Source: Plantago elongata
Taxonomy: Eukaryota > Streptophyta > Magnoliopsida > Lamiales > Plantaginaceae
DNA: 29,284 nucleotides
NCBI GenBank assembly: GCA_036897095.1
Contig: JAYMSP010001731.1
Span: forward strand, 1-29,284
Direction: 5' to 3'
The notes below the pieces were generated by a model. It was given only the letters and a program-made list of their open reading frames with translations. It searched no databases and was not told the DNA's origin. The position numbers and the translations under genes are program-made. Shown here one piece after another: positions 1 to 9,998 of this stretch; the stretch's first letter is position 1; each line of letters begins with the position of its first letter.

Positions 1-101
1 AAGAAAAGAAGTGAATCCATGAACGATATTAGTGGATTCTAAAAAAAACGAGAGTAATGGGAGATTAATGGAGCACATGATTAATTGAAATGTTCATGAT
101 T

Positions 102-238
102 TAGACTGTGTTCTCTTCAACTGAACTAAACTGAACTAGACTGAATTGGATTGAACTGAACTGGAGTATTTGATAAATTTTAACTAAGTTAAACTGAACT
201 GGATTGATTTTCAGTTGAATTGAACATAGCCTTACTCG
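102..238. repeat. CTGAACT-rich dispersed repeat, copy 1
   Basis: A run of degenerate CTGAACT/TTGAACT units follows the left end GACTGTGTTCTCTTCAAC. A second copy of the same end lies in reverse orientation at about 9080-9124 (GACTATGCTCTCTTCACC when read on the minus strand). The pattern suggests a non-autonomous transposable element family with shared termini. Class and exact borders are unknown. Confidence 0.45.
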
Positions 239-1423
239 AAATCGACTTGTTTATCCTTCCCATAATAGCAATGGACTGCCGATTGATCAAGGCCCATTAA
301 AAAAATGGGCTTCAATCCTATACAAACAAAATTAAGGTTGTGTGCATTTTGTGGACTGGACCAGGATGTGAAACTCTTTTCATTCCCACATTTATGAGTT
401 TAATTTCTTCATCAATTGAACTTCACAGTTCATATATTAGCATATGTGCTCTAAATTGAATGTGGTAAACTGATAATTATTGTAGGTGAAGGGATTACTA
501 AATTTACTCCAAATATAAAGTTTGCTATAGATAAAATAGAAATAGAATGATAATTAGGAATAAGATTATTATACCATTAGGAACGAGTAATTTGCCTGCA
601 ATTATTGATAGTACACTTGGGGTTTAGAGGGCAAGAAGCACTAACATAACAGAGCTGGTATTTAGAAACTAGAATGTTTTGGTGTTGATTTTGAACGTTA
701 GGGCTTGAAAGATAACTCAAAAGGCGTCGTTGGGCTCTTTCTTTAGTGGTGACCCTTCCAGCGTTGTTTTTTACATTCATAAGATTCGAATTCGAGACCT
801 TATTTACGTGAACTCAAGTCCCTTGTCATTTGAGCCAACAACAATCGGTATATAACACTCTAAAACGAAAATTTGTTACACTTCTAACAGAACGAATAGA
901 GTAGTATATAATGAAATTTTAAAAATAGTAGTAAAGTTAAATTTATGATTCCGTTGAACATCTACATTTAACCCTTTATAATTTAGAATTAATGTATAAT
1001 AAAATTTGGGTATTGTTGCCCAAATTTATTCGATCATTTCCTCTTTTCATTTCCTTTCTTGTGTTAAAGACATGTATGAAATATCCATTACTAAGAGAAA
1101 GAACAATACCCAGTCTGTATTATTCAGTTTCCATTCCCATTCAAGTGGTTCGACACATAATGAAAGTTAGCTAAAAGAAGAAAAGAGCAAATGAAGAAAG
1201 CGAATAACAACTACTACACATAGAATAATGAAAAGTCCCAAAAGTAATAGACACCAGAGCACGGGTTTGTCCCGCCCCTTTCTTTCATATATTCTTCCTT
1301 TCTTTACATCATTACAATCTTATTAACACTTCAATCATATTTCAATTCACACCATTAATTAAACCACATCACACTAACTAATCACTTCACCTAAACCATT
1401 AACAATTGCTACATCGATCCATC
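239..1423. other. intergenic, no gene recognised
   Basis: AT-rich DNA holding the possible SINE head at about 560-845. The short open frames here (for example 992-1174) show no protein family resemblance. The part nearest 1424 is the 3' flank of the glycosyltransferase gene and probably holds its 3' UTR. I could not place a polyadenylation site with confidence. Confidence 0.5.
560..845 (-). repeat. possible tRNA-derived SINE head
   Basis: Read on the minus strand, this stretch begins with TGGCTCAAATGACAAGG, which resembles a pol III A box. About 35 bases later comes GGTCTCGAATTCGAATC, which resembles a B box (GWTCRANNC). The spacing is like that of a tRNA-derived SINE head. No clear poly-A tail or target-site duplication was seen, so the 3' limit near 560 is a guess. 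It could instead be a fragment of another repeat. Confidence 0.3.
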
Positions 1424-2716
1424 TCAATCCTTAAAGATGACATCTTTAGCCATACTCATCAACTTGTCCAACGACTCATCCGAAAACTTCCTAGCAAACA
1501 GAAACGGGTGACGCCTATGTCTCGTTGACCGGTTCGGATCTTCTGTCCCATTTTTATTCGGGAACCCGGTTGTATTCGCCGGTGCATCCCCCGTTGTATT
1601 TGTAGGTGTGTCCAACACATTCGTGTACTCATCCCCATAACGTGGTCTCGACCTCCTTAGCGATCGAATCAAATCTGGGTTGACTTCATCGCCACCGTAC
1701 ATCCTCGGATGGCCGCCGTGGCTCCACCTCCAGTCGACATGTGTCAATGTGCACGGTATGCACCCGCGCGTGTCCACCACGCTCAAGAGAGTGGGGAAGT
1801 AGTGTTCATCCGGATAACACGTGTCGTTGCTCAAACAAGGCAACTTGAACTTTGACCAAATGCGCGTGTCACTCACAGCAAGCCTCGCGTGTCTTCTCTT
1901 CATAATCCAAAACTGGGACCCAATTCGGAAGTTCTCGTACGGCACTTCAGGAAGCATTGCATCCTCTCCGCGCGCCGCCCATCTATCCCACGCGCCGGGC
2001 TCGTTTACGAGAATCTCCACGAAGCTTCTACGCGAGTGTCTCACTAAAGTCTTGTACGTGTAGTCAAAGGAGTGTATCGGGATGCAAGACGGGGATAAGA
2101 GTGCGAACATTGAGTTCGACGTGTCGTGGAGGAGCGCGTAGGCTAGTAACCGACGTGCGGCCGCGACGAGAGTGGGAGAGTGGCGGCGAGTGGGTTTGGA
2201 AGGAATGACGCGGTTGGTGAACACGCCTTGGAACGACGCCGTGTAGTTGAGCTTCGGGTCGGCATGCACGTAAACATTGTATAGTTTCTTGGCGGCGCGT
2301 GAGAAGTATTGTTCCCAAAGTGGCGCGAGTGGGAGTGAGGAAGTAGTTAGGAACATGAAAGCTATCTTCTTGGCGGGTTTCGGATTCGGGTCGACCCGGG
2401 AAGCTTGCTTGAGTAGTGTAGAGTCATCCAATTCCTCATCATCTTGAACTAATGGTGGTGTGATGCTTTTTTTCTTTCTAATTGTGGTTCTATTTTCTTT
2501 ATGGGATTTAAGTGAAGACATAGTTGTAGGTAATGAAGTGGGAATTTGTGGGATTTTTTGTCGGGTCAAGTTGGAGTGCCGGAGTGGGATAGGAGAGGAG
2601 GTGGCGCCGCCGCGAGTGACGGTGGTGGAAGGGGTGGTGAAGGTGAAGATGGCGGCTAAAGGGAGGCAAAGGAGGATTGCACATAGAAGAGAGAGTGGTG
2701 AAGGTGGAAGAAGCAT
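1424..2716 (-). CDS. Core-2/I-branching beta-1,6-GlcNAc-transferase-like, GT14 family
   Basis: A single uninterrupted frame of 430 residues, typical for the intronless-type members of this plant family (GT14, formerly DUF266). Residues about 7-28 form a hydrophobic signal anchor, as expected for a type II Golgi membrane protein. A low-complexity stem follows to about residue 115. The catalytic-type domain starts at KKIAFMFLTT (116-125) and shows HADP (151-154), FALLSPSCIPIH (204-215), FRIGSQFW (263-270), YPDEHYFPT (301-309) and THVDW (325-329), all conserved blocks of plant GT14-like proteins. The family probably acts on cell-surface glycans or arabinogalactan proteins, but the substrate of this member cannot be read from the sequence. 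By memory the closest positional match is Arabidopsis At4g32290. The C-terminal insert near residues 367-395, rich in Asn, Thr and Pro, looks variable. The start chosen is the first ATG giving the signal anchor. Confidence 0.9.
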   Translation of the reverse strand: MLLPPSPLSLLCAILLCLPLAAIFTFTTPSTTVTRGGATSSPIPLRHSNLTRQKIPQIPTSLPTTMSSLKSHKENRTTIRKKKSITPPLVQDDEELDDSTLLKQASRVDPNPKPAKKIAFMFLTTSSLPLAPLWEQYFSRAAKKLYNVYVHADPKLNYTASFQGVFTNRVIPSKPTRRHSPTLVAAARRLLAYALLHDTSNSMFALLSPSCIPIHSFDYTYKTLVRHSRRSFVEILVNEPGAWDRWAARGEDAMLPEVPYENFRIGSQFWIMKRRHARLAVSDTRIWSKFKLPCLSNDTCYPDEHYFPTLLSVVDTRGCIPCTLTHVDWRWSHGGHPRMYGGDEVNPDLIRSLRRSRPRYGDEYTNVLDTPTNTTGDAPANTTGFPNKNGTEDPNRSTRHRRHPFLFARKFSDESLDKLMSMAKDVIFKD

Positions 2717-2756
2717 GGTTTCTAATTGTATGATGGTTTAGTGAGATTTGGTTTGG

Positions 2757-2773
2757 TTTATATATATATATTG
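2757..2773 (-). promoter_or_regulatory. possible TATA box of the GT14 gene
   Basis: A (TA)n tract reading TATATATATATAAACC on the minus strand lies about 45 bases before the glycosyltransferase start codon. If used, it leaves only a very short leader, so the real TATA box could be elsewhere. It may simply be a TA microsatellite. Confidence 0.3.
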
Positions 2774-3912
2774 GTGTTTTGTTTTGTTTATTAATTTTGG
2801 AAAGATTATGGCAAGGAAGTCATGAATATGGAGTATGGTTTAGCACCTTGAAATGGATAATTCGTATAACCATTTTTTGTTCGTATTGATTAATAGGCCA
2901 AGTTCCGTGTATTTTAAAATGTATAAGTTGTTACAAAACTCAGTTTAGTTTGGTTAATTGAACACTTGCTTAAAGTAATCAATTAGTACATTAATTAGGG
3001 GTTAGTTTTGAGATTGCATCATGTCGTTTCTTCCTAGGTGATCTTATTAATCTACCGTTATACTATTAGAGTTTTATGATTTACGCAAGATTAAACAAAG
3101 ATAGAGTTTATAAAAAATATTGAAATTTTATACTGCACCGTACCGTCCAACTCACCTATTTAGCAAGAGTCTTGCATATTTAATATCGTCAAATTAGGGA
3201 CTCGTATAGAGTATAAGTGGTTTTTTTAATTGAAATTAATTTTTTTATGTATAAAATATTTAATTTAAATTTAGAGATATTGTTCTAGCGATATAACAAA
3301 CCGATCTAGCTGTAGACTGAACTAGCTATAGGTAATATCACTGTGTGTAATTATAAGTCCACTCTAGCTATAAGCTTATTACACAGCTAATAAAGTCTCT
3401 ATGTAGTTAATACTTATAGGCTTAATTATAATGTATGGTCATTTATGAGGAAGTACTACTACTATCTTTAAATATCTGATTTTACTTATTAAAAAACGAA
3501 AGACATCATCAAATAGAGTAAATGTGGCGTGTCATCCGTTTAAGTGTAAATGTGTAATTATATTGGAATAGAGTATATTAAACATAAGAATATCGAACAC
3601 AATTCCTTTGCAATGAGCATCTTATGACTTTAATTTTTGGCCACGACGCTAAAGATCATTAGTACGAGTCCAAGTCGATCGTTTGATAATTGTTTTTGTG
3701 AGGGAGATAAGAAGAGAATAAAGACCACATAAATTAACAACGCTATTAAAGTAAGATATATATTGAAGAATGGTCTCACTTGTCATTTAGCTTATATGAT
3801 GTTAGCTTTATAATTTTGTAATGAGCAAGTATGGTGGGACTACAGTTATAAAGGAACTAAAATATATGGACAGATGTTATCATCATATTTTAGATGATTT
3901 ACAAACATTACC

Positions 3913-4155
3913 TACTCCCTCTGTTTCGATTTGAGAGTCCTGCGAGATGATATAAATTTTAAGAAAAAATTGATAAAGTAAGAGAGATGATAATAAATTA
4001 TGAATATAATTTAATAAAGTAGAAGAAATATTATATAAAGTATAAAAAATAATATTTAAAGTATGAGAGAGATTTTTTTATTTAATGAAGTAGAACTTTC
4101 AAATTAAAATAATTTAAAATGAAAAATGATATTTTCAAATTGAGATGAGGGATTA
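3913..4155. mobile_element. Stowaway/Tc1-mariner-like MITE
   Basis: The left end reads TACTCCCTCTGTTTCGATTT, the classic start of plant mariner-derived MITEs. The right end, CAAATTGAGATGAGGGATTA, is its imperfect reverse complement. The roughly 240-bp interior is AT-rich and non-coding. TA at both ends is consistent with a TA target duplication. The last terminal bases have drifted, so it is probably an old copy. Confidence 0.75.
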
Positions 4156-4316
4156 TAAAATATAAGTTGGTGATTTAAATCACTCACTCATTCCTCTTTT
4201 AATACTTTGTGGTTTGTAATCGGAGAATTGGAGTGGAGAGAAAGACCTGACAATATTTTGATGAATCTGAGGAGTAGTTAATTAAATGATTAGGACATGG
4301 GGACGAAGAAAGTAGG

Positions 4317-4335
4317 ATTAATTAATTAATTAATT
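4317..4335. repeat. ATTA microsatellite
   Basis: A short perfect run of ATTA units. Confidence 0.8.
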
Positions 4336-5571
4336 GGGATGTTGGATGTTTGATTAGTACTAGTAGTGATATGATATTAGATATTTGTGATTCTCACATC
4401 TGGCTAGGGAGCTGAAGGACACGAGGCTTTCATGCAGCTAAGGGCCTGTGAGATCGAAGAGTATGTCGCATGTGTTACGTGTTTTCACGAGCTTAGTCTA
4501 AGGGACTGGGAAATTTGGCATGACTATTTCTCAAGCACCAAACCAAACAACGTTTCTTGCTAGATTTCGGGATTTCGGGTTTGGGTGTTTCCCATAAACT
4601 ACTATACTTAATGAGCTCGTGAATTCATCTCCGAGATTAATTAAGAGCTTCCTTAATTTTAGAATTGTACTATTTTCAAAGTTCGCAGTAAATTCTATTT
4701 TTTCGAAGTTTAGAATCGAGAAACTCTATCAATAAAATGATAAAATTTAGGGTAGATGCGATGGATTTTAGTTTAAAAGATCGATTAGATCTAGGTATAT
4801 TCAGCGATTCAAAATTGGAGAAACTGAAATGGACCACGGGCTTTAATCCAAAAAAAATTAATCTTCTTTTTTAATGTTTTAGAAGAAATTATTATATATT
4901 TCACATTACCACAGGCATGACAAATGCATTCAAAAGTCTAACCTCAAGCATGAAGAGGCACACCGAGGTTAAGGAGTGGGGATTTTATTTTAGGTACACT
5001 GGAGTAAGACACTGTAATTTTATGTATATTAAAATGAGAGAGTGATCAATTTTGGTACATTACTGCAACCATCTGTCCAATTGAGCAACTCTGATCAAAT
5101 TGATGAAGTGGTCGTCGGACTTGCTATTTTTCCTCCAAATTCATATTTGACTCGTATTTTGGTATTTGAAATTCAAATATGAGACACGTGTCGCGTTTAC
5201 GTTAATTCTCGATATAAATTGTGTATTATAATTATAAATAATTTAAAAAATTATGAAATTATTTTAAAATTACAAAAATTCATTTTATATTTTTTATAAA
5301 TAATAAAAAAGTATAATTGAGTGAATTTGTTGAGATTCGAAACATAATTGAGTTTATGTTCTTAGGAGAAAATTTGGGCAAGAAGGTTTTCCATATAAAT
5401 ATTCATGGTGTTTTCGTTTGTGATACGTTTTGTTAGTTTTATTTTTGTTTTTTTAGGTTTTGTTTGTGACAGTCGAGTAGTGTATACTTAAAATTTTAGT
5501 TTTGTTTAAATTTAAATCTATATTTATTGAAAACGTAAATATACACAATTATTATTGTATAAGTTACTACT

Positions 5572-5642
5572 CACTTGTATAAATTACAAGTCACTTGAAC
5601 GGTTATGATTAAGTATAATTTAAAATATTATTTATACAAGTG
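5572..5642. repeat. inverted repeat, MITE-like hairpin
   Basis: CACTTGTATAAAT at 5572-5584 is the exact reverse complement of ATTTATACAAGTG at 5630-5642, with a 45-base loop. Further CACTTGAA and TTCAAGTG pieces lie just inside and outside. This looks like the core of a small non-autonomous element whose outer borders are unclear. Confidence 0.5.
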
Positions 5643-6090
5643 ATATTGTGAATGACTTCAAGTGAGATGAATGGATATTAAACAAATATAATTATAGTCG
5701 GACTTTAGATGGACCCTATTCAAGTTTTACATCAAGTGTGTTTACAGTGTGTCTGTTTGAGTTCTTACTCAATTACTGATGACTGGGCTTGTGGGTCATT
5801 TATCCATGTTTTGGGCTAGACAGGTCTATATTAATGTGGACTGGACCACTGACAAACCCGGACCATATAAAGGAGCCTCCCTTCTCATTTTATCGAGCAT
5901 TTAACTACCGTTTTTACAAGCTTTCCAGTATACTATTGCGGTTAATCATAATTAATTTTGTCAATTAATCACTTCTAAAACATGATGATTTGATACTTAT
6001 ATTATGAATATTGCCAATTTAAATATCATTGTATAAATTTGTTAAGGATTTTGTACATTTAAGTCCTCCCTCAAATCATCTTTAAATATT

Positions 6091-6328
6091 TTTGGATCGG
6101 AATTGTAATTGAATCTGTTTGAGTTAGAGTGAATTAATAAAATAATTAAATTATAATTGAGTTGTTAAAAGCTACGTTCGATTGTTTAAAATTTTATATA
6201 TTGAGAATTGAGTAAGAATTGAATTGTGATTGAATTATATTTTAATAAATAATTAGTCAATTTTAATGATTCATCCAAACACAAAATGATCCGACTCTAT
6301 CACAATTAAATTAAAATTCTCATCCAAA
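6091..6328. mobile_element. MITE-like element with about 40-bp inverted ends
   Basis: The left arm begins TTTGGATCGGAATTGTAATT. The right arm, read on the minus strand, begins TTTGGATGAGAATTTTAATT, and similarity continues through a GAGT block about 35 bases in. Total length is about 238 bp with no open frame. No convincing target-site duplication was found, so the class is not assigned. Confidence 0.55.
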
Positions 6329-6405
6329 TAATATCGAATTCCTAATAAAGTTAGCCACTTGAAGTGTTGATTTATCTCAATTCTCAAACAATTTGAAGAA
6401 AGAAA

Positions 6406-6453
6406 GTGTGTGTGTGTGATATATAAGTGTGTGTGCGTGTGATATATATATAT
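6406..6453. repeat. GT and TA microsatellites
   Basis: Two GT-rich runs are separated by ATATAA and followed by a TA run. Confidence 0.7.
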
Positions 6454-6671
6454 CCTACTATTAAAGAAGAGTTTTAAGTGTGGTGTGACCTTATCACGGC
6501 GTAAAGAGTGGGATTGTCTTGGACACAAATTTCGTCTTCAATCTTGATCATGAGTTCACTTCACCGACAGTGACAAAAAATCTTGGCATCCTAAACTCAG
6601 TTATCCTCACCACATAATACTGTGCACAAGTCAGATTATATTGTTGAAACAAGTCAGTCTCAGTGAGTCCG

Positions 6672-6689
6672 TCCATCCATCCATCCATC
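6672..6689. repeat. CCAT microsatellite
   Basis: A short tandem run of CCAT units, followed by a CA-rich stretch. Confidence 0.75.
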
Positions 6690-6929
6690 AAACACACACA
6701 TACACACCCACATGGGTGCGTGACCTTGATGCATTAGGAAGCTGGCATGTGTCTTAGTGGGGGACATTCTTGACACTAACCAATAGCCAATATTACTTCT
6801 ACTACAATCACAAAACATAACTCCCCCTCTTTCAACTTAAATACTATCCTAAAAAGTCTCTCTTTATATCCAACAATTCCCTTTACCAAACTTTATTTGG
6901 CTCTTCTAATCTATATATTGTCATCAATC

Positions 6930-6962
6930 ATGATGATTCTACTAGCATATACTTGCTTTTGA
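6930..6962 (+). promoter_or_regulatory. possible upstream ORF in the first KIX leader
   Basis: A ten-codon frame (MMILLAYTCF then stop) lies 51 bases upstream of the main start at 7013, in the region expected to be the leader. A TATA-like TTTATATCC at about 6863-6871 would place it inside the transcript. Whether the transcript includes it, and whether it affects translation, is unknown. Confidence 0.25.
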
Positions 6963-7012
6963 TGATCTAAGTGCATTTGTACTTCTTTTTGCTCAAGAAG
7001 AAGAAGAAGAAG

Positions 7013-8789
7013 ATGCCAAGACCAGGACCAAGGCCTTATGAGTGTGTGAGAAGAGCTTGGCATAGTGATAGGCACCAACCCATTAGGGGTTCCCTTATCA
7101 AACAAATTTTCAGGTATTCTAGCTATTTACTCTTTCTCAAATTCCTTTTCCTTGCCTTTTCTTGGTCTTTTTTTTCTGTGTGAAATATACTTATGGGAAA
7201 ACTGACAAGTGTACGGATGGATAGGATTGCAAATGAGGTGCACAGCTCAAGTACTAGGAAGAACAGAGAGTGGCAAGATAAGTTGCCCATTGTGGTCTTA
7301 AAGGCTGAAGAAATCATCTACTCCAAAGCTAATTCTGAGGTTTACTTGTATAAGTGGTTCATTTGGTTAAGTTTCATCATCAACTCATTACTATTTAGTA
7401 TGTACTTACTAGGTAGCTCCTGTTGTTGATATATTGTTTGTTATTGGATTTCTATTTTGCTTAGGATCAGTACAGGGACCTTAATACACTCTGGGATAGG
7501 GTAAATGATGCAATTGATACTATAATTCGACGGGATAAGGATGCCGAAAGTGGCGCATTTTTGCATCCTTGTATTGAAGGTATGCTACTTGCTCAATCTC
7601 CATTGCACCTGCATTACTGGATTTTGTTACATCATTTAGGGAACTACTTTAGTACTTTCTGTTTTTCACTAAGCTAGAAGCCATGCTTGTAAAAATGACA
7701 TAATAAGCCAGTAAACAAGGCAAAATCAGTTTCAGGGAGTTCTTGCAATAAAACACCCTGTTAGTTATAAAGAATGTGGCTATTTATACATCAGCAAAGT
7801 GGGCTAATTGAATAAACTTGGACATAGTTTCAACTCCCATTAGTGGGACGGATTCTATGCGTATTATAAATGATCAATGATCACTTCTATGTCTAAGTTT
7901 TTTGAGCCTGTCACACAAACAGTGCGGTTTACCTAGCTTACCTGGTTACATGCTGCCTAAGGTCTTATATCCGTATAACGTGTAGTGTGAGATCAAGGAA
8001 TTATCAATTCGATATATGTGAATATGCTTGTAGTACTTAGCAGTTAGCAGCCCTCTGTAGTTAGAATATGTTATCATGCTGGGATCTGTTTTCTTACCAT
8101 ATGGAAATGAAAAATGTCAAGAATGTGCTTTGTGTTGCAGTCCGTTAGAATGCACATGTTATAATATTGGGATTGTTTTTCTGTCAAATAGAAATGAAAA
8201 TATCGAGATTGAGATTATAATTGAATTTCTTGATCCTGTGTGATTAGCTGCACTGCATTTGGGATGTACTCCAGTAAGATCATCAAGAAGTCAGCGAAAC
8301 GAGTCAATAATATGTTACCTGAAGCGGGAAAATCCAGTTCCTGCACCTGTTCCTCCCAGCAGCTCAACCAATTTTCAGTGCTCGCAATATTTGACGGTTT
8401 CTGGCTCAAAGGCTGATCATACGCATAGTAACGGCATCAGAAATCGTAGTGCTCCGAACGAGTTACTACTTCCATGTAAGGATCTTGTTCGGAACGATGA
8501 CAGCCATGCCCATGCTCCATTAACAAAATGGTCTGTTTATCCATTGTATTATGATAAACAAGTTCAACTTGATGGCTTGTATGACACAAAACGTTCTATC
8601 TCGTGCTCGAGTGGAAAACTTGTTGAATGTGATGCTATAGAGAACTCTTTCCCATCCAGTAAGAGACGTGTTTCTAATGAAGAGGGCGGAATCGAGTGTG
8701 ATTTAACACTGAGGTTGGGGTCTCTTGTGGTTCCATGTGCTAGTGTTGAGAACAGTTCGCCCGTAGTAATTGAAAATGGTCATTCGTAA
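7013..8789 (+). CDS. KIX8/KIX9-like transcriptional adaptor, copy A
   Basis: Exons by my reading: 7013-7113, 7225-7339, 7465-7579 and 8248-8789, all with GT..AG introns, giving 290 residues with no internal stop. Residues about 9-96 form a KIX domain like that of CBP/p300 and MED15. RRAWHSDRHQPIRGSLIKQIF matches the first helices, and KAEEIIYSKANSEDQY with WDRVNDAIDTIIRRD matches the third. No acetyltransferase domain follows. SSRSQRNES comes next, then a low-complexity middle, WSVYPLYY at 205-212 and an EAR motif LTLRL at 263-267 within ECDLTLRLG. This is the layout of Arabidopsis KIX8/KIX9, nuclear adaptors that bridge PEAPOD proteins to TOPLESS and restrain meristemoid division and leaf growth. 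The start is the first ATG giving MPRPGPRPYEC, conserved in copy B. An AAG run directly precedes it. Function is inferred from family resemblance. Confidence 0.88.
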
Positions 8790-9079
8790 GCGGTAGTAAC
8801 ATCTGAAAGCTGAGATGAAAAGTCACAGTATCTTCAAGACTAGGATCCTTAATGGTGTTAGTAGATGGTAGAGGCTGATCAGTTGAGCTTAGGCAATGCA
8901 GTTTTGTAATCTGTCTATATGGTTAATGCCTCAACAATTGAAGCCTGAAGGCATATATGGACTATGGTTTCTACAGTTTGTATCTAGATTTGTTAGCCTC
9001 TGATTTTTTTCCCTTGAACAGTTATATTGATTGAACTTATTTCAGTATAAAAATAAAAACTCGGTAAATTCAAACTGAA

Positions 9080-9124
9080 CTAGCCTAAATTAAACTGAAA
9101 TTAATGGTGAAGAGAGCATAGTCT
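9080..9124. repeat. CTGAACT-type dispersed repeat, copy 2
   Basis: Read on the minus strand this starts GACTATGCTCTCTTCACC and runs into CAGTT/TTCAGTT units. It parallels the element at 102-238 in the opposite orientation. Only the end region is clearly shared. Confidence 0.4.
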
Positions 9125-9302
9125 ACTGAATTAATCTGAACAGGACTTAATTTATTTGTATTAGTAAAAAACAATTAATCAAATCTGCACTAATTTTAAT
9201 AGCAATTAATGAGTTTTCAAAAGAGAATAACAAAATTTACTAATTGTTCCCAATTTAATTTATTTTTAGTTATTTTTAATATACAATTTTAAATATAATA
9301 TC

Positions 9303-9500
9303 TTTCAAGAGACGGTTTATGGTACCAATAAAACCACTCATGTTATTAGTTAAAACGTCTATGTTGTTAATGAAATAAATTTTATTGTAATAATAAAAAT
9401 TCCGATGAGAGCATAGATATTTTGATTAATATATCGATAATTTTTAATAATATATATATTTCTTTATAAAATTATTTAAAAACCGTCTCTTAAAAGTTTT
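9303..9500. mobile_element. MITE-like element with AGAGACGGTTT ends
   Basis: The left end reads TTCAAGAGACGGTTTATGG. The right end, read on the minus strand, is TTTTAAGAGACGGTTTTTAA. The interior of about 200 bp is AT-rich and non-coding. The arms are well matched for about 17 bases. The target-site duplication is not clear. Confidence 0.6.
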
Positions 9501-9998
9501 GTCCCGATAATATATTATCTGATATTTATCACGGTAATATATATACTCTTCGGACTTCTCGGTGTAATATGCTACCATCAGTCTCCGAGCGGGAGACACA
9601 AATTAAAAGAAAGATTAAGACGAAACCTGTAAAAACCTAGCCAATTTTGCTCTGCAATATCGCCGGGAAACATCGATGGTCCGTTGCGTTTGTAAGGCAT
9701 TCCGATCACCACAAATCTTATTAACCCTTTGTTTTTATTATTTTGGATGAGATTTGGCCTTTCAGTACCGCTAAAAATATTTTCTGTTATCTCAGATCAA
9801 AATTATTGCTGAGAAAGATGATTATTTTTGGAACACCAGACCTTAGTGTTGGGCATTACAGGTTCTTTTGCCTTTCCTAAACTTACAATATACTATTATT
9901 ACTGTACAATGTACATGTTGTCTTTCTTCTTCTTCTTATTATTAACTCTACTTATTGTTCATTCTTGTTTGCTTATTAATTCCTTATTATGTATGTAG

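Larger units (their letters stand above)
2774..6929. other. intergenic with MITE-like elements and simple repeats
   Basis: About 4 kb of AT-rich DNA with no coding region I can support. It holds a Stowaway-like element (3913-4155), a TTAA microsatellite (4317-4335), a hairpin repeat (5572-5642), a long-arm inverted repeat element (6091-6328), GT-rich tracts (6406-6453) and a CCAT tract (6672-6689). The 6835-6930 part probably includes the promoter and leader of the first KIX gene. Confidence 0.5.
8790..9998. other. 3' flank of KIX copy A and repeat-rich spacer
   Basis: No coding region is supported. It holds the probable 3' UTR of KIX copy A to about 9000, the second CTGAACT-type repeat (9080-9124) and a MITE-like element (9303-9500). 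A possible first exon of the SWEET-like sequence lies near 9820-9850 (an ATG followed by IIFGTPDLSVGHY), but no convincing splice donor follows it, so I did not include it in that gene. Confidence 0.4.

Noticed and set aside
1821-2741. Several plus-strand frames overlapping the GT14 gene
   Set aside because: They are opposite-strand shadows of a GC-richer coding region and resemble no protein.
6971-7012. N-terminal extension of KIX copy A through the AAG run (HLYFFLLKKKKKK)
   Set aside because: It would need a GTG start. Copy B begins at the aligned MPRPGPRPYEC, so the ATG at 7013 is the real start.
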